In this document: positions 1 to 5,040 of the stretch, one piece after another
Layout: each line of letters begins with the position of its first letter
Position numbering within the stretch: the stretch's first letter is position 1
Assembly (NCBI GenBank): GCA_902803675.1
Contig: CADCQZ010000274.1
Coordinates: 1-5,040 of the forward strand
Direction: 5' to 3'
DNA: 5,040 bases
Source: an uncultured Eubacteriales bacterium
Lineage (GTDB): Bacteria > Bacillota_A > Clostridia > Christensenellales > Aristaeellaceae
Notes under the pieces: generated by a model
What the model was told of the DNA's origin: nothing
The model's input: only the letters and a program-made list of their open reading frames with translations
Databases searched by the model: none
Made by a program: the position numbers and the translations under genes

Positions 1-65
1 GCTTCTCGGCCGGGTACTATGTCAAATATCTGAAGGACAAATACACCGCCCTGTACGGTCTGTGA
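1..65 (+). CDS. C-terminal end of an unrecognised upstream protein
   Basis: The third forward frame is open from the window edge to a TGA at 63-65 and gives a C-terminal tail ending in YVKYLKDKYTALYGL. This hydrophilic, aromatic and lysine-rich tail reads like an authentic protein end. The stop lies 15 bases before the thioesterase ATG, with the thioesterase ribosome binding site in the gap, which is the usual spacing inside an operon. About 20 residues are too few to recognise a family, so I give no function. The second forward frame is also open here, and the choice of frame rests on the tail's composition and the gene spacing. Confidence 0.55.
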   Translation, partial: FSAGYYVKYLKDKYTALYGL

Positions 66-80
66 TATTTCGGAGGGGAT

Positions 81-818
81 ATGGCGCCTTTTGCATCGGA
101 GCACATCGTCAGCTATTCCGACTGCGACGCCTCGGGCCGGCTGAAGATCAGCGCGCTTTTGAGGCTTTGCCAGGAATTGGCGGAAAAACACAGCGGCAGT
201 CTCGGCTGCGGCCGGAAGGATCTTTTCAACGAATACGGCCTGGTGTGGGTCATCACCCGCAACCAGTTCAATATCCGCCGGTATCCGTCGGCGGGCGAGA
301 AAGTGACCCTGGAGACCTACACGGCCCCGGCCCGGCGGGTGTTTTACCCGCGGTATTTCGTATTAAGGGACGGTGAAGGCCGCGCCATCGCTGAGTCCGC
401 CACCCTCTGGGTGCTGGTGGACGTGCGCACCCGCGCGATGACGGACCGCCGGGAAATGAAGAAGGCCGAGTGGGACATGGGTATCCCGCCCGCCATCGAC
501 CGCTTCATGGTCCCGCCGGAGCCCGCGGGGGAGGAGGAGATCACGTTGAGGACGGCGGTGTATTCCGATATGGATGTCAACGCCCACGTGAACAACACCC
601 GCTTCCTGGACTGGCTCTGCGACGCTCTGGGCACTCAGGCGCTCACTGAAAGGCCGGTCGCGTCCTTCCTGATCGATTATCATCATGAGGTCCGGGAGGG
701 GCAGGCCGTCCGGCTGACTCTCAGGAGGGATGAGACGAACTACGCCCTGACCGGGCATGACGAAAGCGGTACCGTCCTGTTCAGTGTGGCCGGGGCTTTC
801 GGGAAAGGGGATGCCTGA
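81..818 (+). CDS. Acyl-ACP thioesterase (FatA/FatB-type, bacterial)
   Basis: Predicted cytoplasmic thioesterase that hydrolyses acyl-acyl carrier protein to free fatty acid and ACP. The 245 residues fit the bacterial family, which has two hotdog folds in tandem. The first (about 5-130) starts with the typical YSDCDASGRLKISALLR segment and contains the strand LVWVITRNQFNI. The second (about 155-240) carries the active-site motif DMDVNAHVNN, with Asp165, Asn167 and His169. Glu203 in IDYHHEVREG sits where plant FatB enzymes have the conserved Glu of their YRREC motif, so the Asp/Asn/His/Glu catalytic network appears complete. No signal peptide or membrane segment is seen. The ATG is supported by GGAGGGG at 72-78, although spacing is short (4 bases after GGAGG). 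The stop overlaps the next start by one base, so the two are probably co-translated. Chain-length preference cannot be read from the sequence. Confidence 0.93.
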   Translation: MAPFASEHIVSYSDCDASGRLKISALLRLCQELAEKHSGSLGCGRKDLFNEYGLVWVITRNQFNIRRYPSAGEKVTLETYTAPARRVFYPRYFVLRDGEGRAIAESATLWVLVDVRTRAMTDRREMKKAEWDMGIPPAIDRFMVPPEPAGEEEITLRTAVYSDMDVNAHVNNTRFLDWLCDALGTQALTERPVASFLIDYHHEVREGQAVRLTLRRDETNYALTGHDESGTVLFSVAGAFGKGDA

Positions 819-1855
819 TGCGTATACCGCCATATCTGAAAGCCGGCGGGTGTATCGGTTTCGTCGCGCCTTCCTTCGGGTGCGCCACGGAGCCCTACAG
901 ATCCGCTTTCAACAACGCTCTCAGGAAATTCGACGCCCTGGGCTACCGGACTGATCTGGGGCCCAACTGCTACCTGGCCGAGGGCATCGGCATCAGCAAC
1001 AAGCCGGATAAATGCGCCGCGGAACTGCAGGCAGCCTACCTGTCCGACGCGTCCGACGCGGTCATCTCCGTGGGCGGCGGCGAGCTCATGTGCGAGATCC
1101 TGCCTTATCTGGACCTGGAGGCCCTGAGGAACGCCCCGCCCAAGTGGTACATGGGGTTCTCGGACAACACCAATTTCACTTTCCTGTCGGCGGCGCTGCT
1201 GGACACGGCCGCCATCTACGGCCCCTGCGCCTCCACCTTCGGCATGGAGCCGTGGCACCCCTCCCTGCTGGACGCCATGGATCTGCTCACCGGCCGAACG
1301 AAGATCTCCCACGGGTATGACCTGTGGCAGATGGAGAGCCTGAAGGACGAGGATAACCCCTATACGCCTTATAATGTGGAAAAGCGCGTCAGGGTGCGCC
1401 GGTTCGTGGGCCGGGAAAAGACGGTGGAACCGCTCAAATTCGAGGGGCGTCTGCTCGGAGGCTGCATGGACTGCCTGTATAATCTGATGGGCACGCCTTT
1501 CGACGGTGCCGCCGCTTTCAGGGACCGCTACGCCGCGGACGGGGTGATCTGGTTCCTGGAGGCCTGCGACCTGGACGTGCTCTCCATCCGTCGGGCCCTC
1601 TGGGCGATGCGCCAGGCAGGCTGGTTCGACGGCGCCAGAGGGTTTCTGATCGGACGGCCCCTGCACTACGGGGAGAAGATCCTGGGCCTGGACCAGTATG
1701 AAGCGGTGCTGGGCGTGCTGGGAGACATGGACGTACCGGTGCTGATGGATGTGGATATCGGCCACCTGCCGCCGATGATGCCCCTGGTGGTGGGCGCGAA
1801 AGCGCTGGTCACCTCCCGCGGCAACAAGGTGACGGTGAAGTATCAGGACATCTGA
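818..1855 (+). CDS. S66 family LD-carboxypeptidase / MccF-like serine peptidase
   Basis: This 345-residue protein belongs to peptidase family S66, whose members use a Ser-Glu-His triad. LdcA members cut the L-Lys(or mDAP)-D-Ala bond of murein tetrapeptides during wall recycling, and MccF members cleave microcin C7-type acyl-nucleotide amides. The N-terminal domain opens with GGCIGFVAPS (10-19), followed by VISVGGGEL (82-90) and the nucleophile motif MGFSDNTNF with Ser115. The C-terminal domain has GRLLGGCMDCL (210-220), WFLEACDLD with Glu248, and DIGHLPPMMPL with His316, so the triad is intact. No signal peptide is visible, which suggests a cytoplasmic enzyme. The ATG at 818 shares its A with the TGA of the thioesterase, and GAAAGGGG at 803-810 is a good ribosome binding site 7 bases upstream. 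The gene ends just before a double terminator. Whether the substrate is murein peptide or an antibiotic-like amide is not decidable here. Confidence 0.93.
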   Translation: MRIPPYLKAGGCIGFVAPSFGCATEPYRSAFNNALRKFDALGYRTDLGPNCYLAEGIGISNKPDKCAAELQAAYLSDASDAVISVGGGELMCEILPYLDLEALRNAPPKWYMGFSDNTNFTFLSAALLDTAAIYGPCASTFGMEPWHPSLLDAMDLLTGRTKISHGYDLWQMESLKDEDNPYTPYNVEKRVRVRRFVGREKTVEPLKFEGRLLGGCMDCLYNLMGTPFDGAAAFRDRYAADGVIWFLEACDLDVLSIRRALWAMRQAGWFDGARGFLIGRPLHYGEKILGLDQYEAVLGVLGDMDVPVLMDVDIGHLPPMMPLVVGAKALVTSRGNKVTVKYQDI

Positions 1856-1907
1856 GCCGTTCGGGCCCGGCGCTTTCCCTGATCCCACACTTCATCCCAT
1901 AAAAAAA

Positions 1908-1942
1908 ACGATCCGGATCATCACAAGCCGGATCGTCTTTTA
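1908..1942 (+). terminator. Bidirectional intrinsic terminator between convergent genes
   Basis: A perfect 9-bp stem, ACGATCCGG (1908-1916) with CCGGATCGT (1928-1936), encloses an 11-base loop. On the plus strand it is followed by CTTTT. On its left side lies an eight-A run (1901-1908) that becomes a U tract when read from the minus strand. It lies 52 bases after the peptidase stop and 35 bases beyond the minus-strand gene's stop, so it can end transcripts from both directions. The minus-direction U tract is longer than the plus-direction one. Confidence 0.85.
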
Positions 1943-1947
1943 TACTG

Positions 1948-1972
1948 CGGCATCAGCCCGATGCCGTTTTTT
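1948..1972 (+). terminator. Second intrinsic terminator, plus strand
   Basis: A 7-bp stem, CGGCATC (1948-1954) with GATGCCG (1960-1966), has a 5-base loop and is followed directly by six T residues (1967-1972). This is the classic layout for the plus strand. It acts as a back-up behind the first hairpin for the thioesterase-peptidase operon. The T run enters the stop codon of the convergent minus-strand gene, so the spacing is very tight. Read from the minus strand it lacks a good U tract. Confidence 0.82.
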
Positions 1973-4418
1973 ATCCTTTGAGCAGGCCCAGCTCCTTCAG
2001 GATGTCTTCGGGATCCTTCAGGGGCTCCACATATCCCCGAAGCAGCCTGGCTTTATCCGCCAGTCCACGGGATCGGGGGTTGAGGTAGATGCGGCACTTG
2101 TTGCGGCTGTTGCGCGCCTCCTGGATCAGGTTGAGGGCGGACGCGTTGCCGTCGAAAGCGAGCAGGGCCGAAGGCATCCGCCGAAAGATCTCATAGGAAA
2201 AGCTCTTGTACAGGCCCATGCCGGTGCTCTCGATGGAGATGATGACGCCGGCGCCGGTGCGGGCCAGCTTATTTCTTTCCGCCGGGGTGATCCGGTTGGG
2301 CACGATGGCGTACAGGCGGAACTTCCCCGCCGCCTGCCGGGCCAGGTAACCTTCCTGTCCGGACAGGGTGTGGCCCACCACGAAGAAGGCCTTTTCGGGA
2401 TCCGCCGCCTCGAGCAGCCGGTCGATGAAGGCCTCGTCCTCCGGCTTCACCTGGGTGCGGTGCGTGCTGTTGTTAAAGCTGCCGCCGGCGATCACCAGGG
2501 GGAACAGGCCATCCGGCAGGGGCTTCAACTGGTCCTTCAGGCTCACTTCCGCTCTCAGGGCGGAGGACCGGCGCCACAGTTCCCTGTCCGCGGGCAGGGA
2601 ACTGTCCAGTTTCCTCACATAGTACTGCGCGATGTCTCCCGCGGGGCAGGCCCGGGAAAAGCTCTCGCTCCTCTCCCGGAACACCTTCAGGCTCTCATCC
2701 ACCACGGCCTTTTCCGCTTCGCGCATGCGGCACAGCTCGTCGTGGGTAAGGTCCAGCAGTTTTTCCAGGCTCAGCTCCTCATCGATGGAATTGGTGCCGT
2801 ACAGGGCGCCGCCGTCCGTGCCCTGAACGCATCTCACGCCGGCGTTCAGATACTGCCTGAGGGGATGCCTGTCCAGATGGCTCAGGTTGTTCAGACGCAC
2901 GTTGGAGGTGATCTGGAATTCCAGGACAGCGCCGGTATCCGTCATGTCCCTGAGCAGGGCGCGGCCCTTGGCGCTCTTTAAGTCACAGGTGTACAGCCCG
3001 TGGCCGATCCTCAGCCGGGGCATGGGCTGCCCCTGAGCCAGGGCCTCCCGGACGCAGCGGATGCTGTTGGCCACATTGTCCCGCAGGCTGTCGTTCTCGC
3101 CCGCGTGGATACGGATCACGAAGCCCGGGTTCTCTCCGGCGGTCCTCACCAGCTCCCGGATGACCCCTTTGAGCTCCAGGATGTCGTTGATCTCCTCGCC
3201 GATGATGTCGCTGCCGGCCACGTAAGGGTCGCCGGCGATGGCGTTCAGGCAGCGCAGGTTCTCGCTCAGGTAGTCCCCGGGCGCCGCGTGATCCTTGATG
3301 ATGGTCAGGGGCACGCGGCGGATGCCCGCCAGGAAACGGATCAGCACGCCGGTCTCCCGGGTGACGGCGGGCATGATCTCATGGATCTGACGCAGTTTGT
3401 CCGGGCACTCGGCGCTGTTGAGCAGGGAAGTGTCCGATATCTCGGCGTATTCGATGCCGTTTTTCTGATACTCCCGGGCGATCCACAAAAGCAGATCCTG
3501 GTACAGGGTGTTGCCGCGGTAGCGCTCGTCCTCCCTGTCCCGCCGCATCCTCTCCGCGTAGGCGTATACCTCCCGGTCGGGGATGGAGTTGATGTTGATG
3601 CCGCTGAAGCGGTCGGGAGCCCGGACGCCCTTGGTGAACACGTAGCGGTACAGGTACACTTTCTCCAGATTGGCGAAGACGGCCTGTCCGTCCTTGGGGA
3701 TCGTCAGCGAATTGCGGATCCGGGCGATATTGTCCGCGGCGCTGCCCGGATTGCCCAGGATCAGGTCCGCGAAATTGATGCAGGTGTGATCGTCGATGCG
3801 CCGCTCCCGGTGCTTTCCCGTGAGCGGGATGTCCCCCAGGGCCTTTTCCGCTTCGGCGCGCCTTTTTTCCAGCAGGGACATCTGGTCCAGGGTGCAGTTC
3901 AGGCCCAGTTTTTTGATGTAGTAGTAGGGATACTGGATCTGGTGGATGATCCCCAGGGCGATGAGCACGTCCGGGGGCAGGTTGCCGTTCATGTGGGTGT
4001 GCAGGTCCGCCCGGAACTTGCAGTCGCTGCGGATATAGGTCTTCACGATGGTCTTCTCGATCCCCAGGCGGTAGTCGATGGTCTGGCTCATCAGGGTCTT
4101 GGAGATCGCCGGCACGGAGGCTTTGAGCTCCACCCGTCCGTCGGGGTAGATGTTGGCCACTTTCGTGTTGCCGAGCCGCAGGATGTACATCTTCCGGTTG
4201 TCCCCGTCGAAATAGCAGGGAACCTCGCCCCGGATCACCTTCAGCCCGTTTTCATCCGTCTGCGTCTCCAGGCCGCAGAGCCCGGCCAGATTGGTGATCA
4301 GGTTGCCTGTGTGATGGTTGGGCGTGCGTATGACGTACATGAGACGTTCGGAGTCCATGTACAGGTCCACCATGATATCCTTTTCCCGGTCCAGGCAGAA
4401 CTGCTGAAAAAAGATCAT
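1971..4418 (-). CDS. Adenosine-deaminase-like amidohydrolase fused to a C-terminal SLOG/DprA-like Rossmann domain
   Basis: An 815-residue protein, more than twice the length of classical adenosine deaminase (about 330-350). Residues 1-130 are an unrecognised mixed strand/helix region. The deaminase core begins at FRADLHTHMNGNL (zinc ligands His140, His142). After a longer than usual stretch come RIHAGEND (zinc His438, proton-donor Glu441), RIGHGLY (His473) and QGTDGGALYG (zinc Asp535). Classical enzymes have T-D-D here; the second Asp is replaced by Gly536. Residues about 635-795 look like a Rossmannoid SLOG domain: LVIAGGSFNNS, FFVVGHTLSGQEGYLAR, LYAIVPNRITPAE, GAGVIISIESTGMGLYKSF and ALLAFDGNAS follow the DprA order. 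The LOG motif PGGxGTxxE is absent. No signal peptide or membrane helix is seen. The ATG at 4418 has GAAAGG at 4425-4430, 6 bases upstream; an alternative ATG at 4373 (Met16) has AAAAGGA at 4378-4384. By motif it is a metal-dependent deaminase of a purine nucleoside or nucleotide; the exact substrate is unknown. The domain boundaries are my estimate. Confidence 0.85.
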   Translation of the reverse strand: MIFFQQFCLDREKDIMVDLYMDSERLMYVIRTPNHHTGNLITNLAGLCGLETQTDENGLKVIRGEVPCYFDGDNRKMYILRLGNTKVANIYPDGRVELKASVPAISKTLMSQTIDYRLGIEKTIVKTYIRSDCKFRADLHTHMNGNLPPDVLIALGIIHQIQYPYYYIKKLGLNCTLDQMSLLEKRRAEAEKALGDIPLTGKHRERRIDDHTCINFADLILGNPGSAADNIARIRNSLTIPKDGQAVFANLEKVYLYRYVFTKGVRAPDRFSGININSIPDREVYAYAERMRRDREDERYRGNTLYQDLLLWIAREYQKNGIEYAEISDTSLLNSAECPDKLRQIHEIMPAVTRETGVLIRFLAGIRRVPLTIIKDHAAPGDYLSENLRCLNAIAGDPYVAGSDIIGEEINDILELKGVIRELVRTAGENPGFVIRIHAGENDSLRDNVANSIRCVREALAQGQPMPRLRIGHGLYTCDLKSAKGRALLRDMTDTGAVLEFQITSNVRLNNLSHLDRHPLRQYLNAGVRCVQGTDGGALYGTNSIDEELSLEKLLDLTHDELCRMREAEKAVVDESLKVFRERSESFSRACPAGDIAQYYVRKLDSSLPADRELWRRSSALRAEVSLKDQLKPLPDGLFPLVIAGGSFNNSTHRTQVKPEDEAFIDRLLEAADPEKAFFVVGHTLSGQEGYLARQAAGKFRLYAIVPNRITPAERNKLARTGAGVIISIESTGMGLYKSFSYEIFRRMPSALLAFDGNASALNLIQEARNSRNKCRIYLNPRSRGLADKARLLRGYVEPLKDPEDILKELGLLKG

Positions 4419-4477
4419 ATCCGGCCTTTCCGCGGCTTTTGCCGCTGACGAGCTTCAGGTCAGCTGGGAACAGTTCC

Positions 4478-4506
4478 ATTTTACTATCGTTTTCTTTTCC
4501 TGACAA
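4478..4506 (-). promoter_or_regulatory. Sigma-A-type promoter for the deaminase-like gene
   Basis: Read on the minus strand, TTGTCA (4506-4501) and TAAAAT (4483-4478) are separated by exactly 17 bases with an A-rich spacer. Each hexamer differs from consensus at one position. The predicted transcript start is near 4471, leaving a leader of about 50 bases before the ATG at 4418. The leader can form a short hairpin, GCGGC/AAAA/GCCGC (4445-4432), directly before the GAAAGG ribosome binding site. Confidence 0.75.
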
Positions 4507-4556
4507 GCGGCCGGCGCTCCCGGGATCCCGTACAAAAAACAGACAATGCGGCGTTA

Positions 4557-4585
4557 TTGAATTATTATGCAGATTATGGTATATT
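4557..4585 (+). promoter_or_regulatory. Sigma-A-type promoter with extended -10 for proB
   Basis: TTGAAT (4557-4562) and TATATT (4580-4585) are separated by 17 bases. TGG immediately before the -10 supplies the extended -10 TG element at 4577-4578. Transcription should start near 4592, about 40 bases before the proB ATG. The leader is too short for a T-box or a proline-type riboswitch. Its -35 lies about 50 bases from the -35 of the divergent promoter. Confidence 0.75.
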
Positions 4586-4631
4586 GCCCGGTGAATACGT
4601 TTCCCGGTAAGGGACCGCGTGAGGGGGAAGC

Positions 4632-5040
4632 ATGAGGATCGTAGTCAAAGTAGGCACCTCCACCTTAACGCACGCTACGGGCCGCATCAATATACGCCGC
4701 GTGGAGGAGCTGTGCAAGGTGCTCAGCGACGTGAAAAACTGCGGGCACGAGGTGGTGCTGGTGTCCTCCGGCGCCATCGGCATGGGCGTGGGCAAGATGA
4801 ACCTGCCCGGCCGGCCGTCGGACATGCCCACCAAGCAGGCTATGGCGGCAGTGGGCCAGTGCGAGCTGATGTACGTGTATGACAAGCTCTTTTCGGAATA
4901 CAGCCACACCGTGGCTCAGCTGCTGGTCACGGGAGAGGACCTGAGGGACGAGGTCCGGCATGAGAATTTCGTCAACACCCTCGGTCGTCTGCTGGAGCTG
5001 GGGGCGCTCCCGGTCATCAATGAGAACGACACCGTGGTCA
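4632..5040 (+). CDS. proB: Glutamate 5-kinase, N-terminal part (cut by window end)
   Basis: ProB phosphorylates L-glutamate with ATP to glutamyl 5-phosphate, the first step of proline synthesis in the cytoplasm, and passes it to ProA. The visible 136 residues cover the first half of the amino-acid kinase domain: the N-terminal VVKVGTSTLT with Lys6, EVVLVSSGAIGMG (40-52), TKQAMAAVGQ (67-76), QLLVT (96-100), ENFVNTL (111-117) and the PVINENDTVV signature (127-136, with NEND at 130-133). The sequence is especially like clostridial ProB. The ATG at 4632 follows AGGGGG at 4622-4627 with a 4-base gap, and the reading frame stays open to the window end. Family members either stop at about 265 residues or continue into a PUA domain, and this cannot be judged here. 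A proA gene commonly follows. It is transcribed away from the deaminase-like gene. Confidence 0.96.
   Translation, partial: MRIVVKVGTSTLTHATGRINIRRVEELCKVLSDVKNCGHEVVLVSSGAIGMGVGKMNLPGRPSDMPTKQAMAAVGQCELMYVYDKLFSEYSHTVAQLLVTGEDLRDEVRHENFVNTLGRLLELGALPVINENDTVV

Noticed and set aside
1043..1060. Tandem 9-base repeat TCCGACGCG x2
   Set aside because: Two in-frame copies encode Ser-Asp-Ala twice inside a well-conserved peptidase region. This is simple codon repetition with no further copies.
740..1888. Long minus-strand open frame of 382 codons opposite the S66 peptidase
   Set aside because: Its translation is rich in His, Gln, Arg and Val with no recognisable motif, typical of the antisense of a GC-rich gene. 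The plus-strand peptidase has an intact catalytic triad and a ribosome binding site.
1971..4418. RdrB of the RADAR anti-phage system
   Set aside because: RdrB is also a large adenosine-deaminase-type protein, but its operon partner RdrA (an ATPase) is not in the window. The flanking genes are housekeeping and point away from or towards this gene, and the C-terminal domain looks different in kind. Size and deaminase motifs alone are not enough.
3000..4448. Long plus-strand open frame of 482 codons opposite the deaminase-like gene
   Set aside because: The product is a Val/Asp/Gln/His-biased string without domain motifs. The minus strand carries clear deaminase motifs, a promoter and a ribosome binding site.
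4252..4506. Minus-strand open frame of 84 codons entering the deaminase-like gene
   Set aside because: It begins inside the predicted -35 box, upstream of the transcript start, and overlaps the real gene in another frame with no motif.
4592..4631. T-box or other leader attenuator for proB
   Set aside because: Only about 40 bases lie between the predicted transcript start and the ATG. There is no T-box sequence and no terminator, only a weak 4-bp stem (4602-4614).

Overview
The window looks like chromosomal housekeeping DNA from a GC-rich Firmicute, most likely a Clostridia-type gut anaerobe. I infer this from the close match of the glutamate 5-kinase N-terminus to clostridial ProB, the bacterial FatA/FatB-type acyl-ACP thioesterase, the S66 peptidase, the purine-rich Shine-Dalgarno sequences and the sigma-A-like promoters. 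GC content is high, with G/C-ending codons throughout the genes, while the promoter region is AT-rich. This placement comes from protein character only; no rRNA or other marker is present.

Layout. Positions 1-65 hold the last codons of an unrecognised plus-strand gene. After 15 bases comes a plus-strand acyl-ACP thioesterase (81-818). It overlaps by one base an S66-family LD-carboxypeptidase / MccF-like serine peptidase (818-1855). These three probably form one operon reading left to right, and it ends at a pair of hairpin terminators (1908-1972). A large minus-strand gene (4418-1971, 815 aa) converges on the same terminators. Its core is an adenosine-deaminase-like metal-dependent hydrolase. 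It carries an unrecognised N-terminal region and a C-terminal Rossmann-like domain that resembles the DprA/LOG (SLOG) nucleotide-binding superfamily. Positions 4419-4631 form a divergent promoter region, with one well-formed promoter on each strand. The plus-strand promoter drives proB (4632 to the window end), the first enzyme of proline synthesis, cut by the window edge.

How the genes relate. The thioesterase and peptidase are translationally coupled but act on different substrates (acyl-ACP; tetrapeptide or peptide amides), so their link is probably co-expression. The most unusual object is the deaminase-like fusion. It keeps the zinc ligands and the HAGE and GHG catalytic motifs but has Gly where classical adenosine deaminases have the second Asp of the T-D-D motif. 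It also has roughly 100 extra residues between the first and second metal motifs, and it ends in a putative nucleotide-sensing domain. Its substrate may therefore not be plain adenosine. No partner gene of a known defence system is visible in this window.
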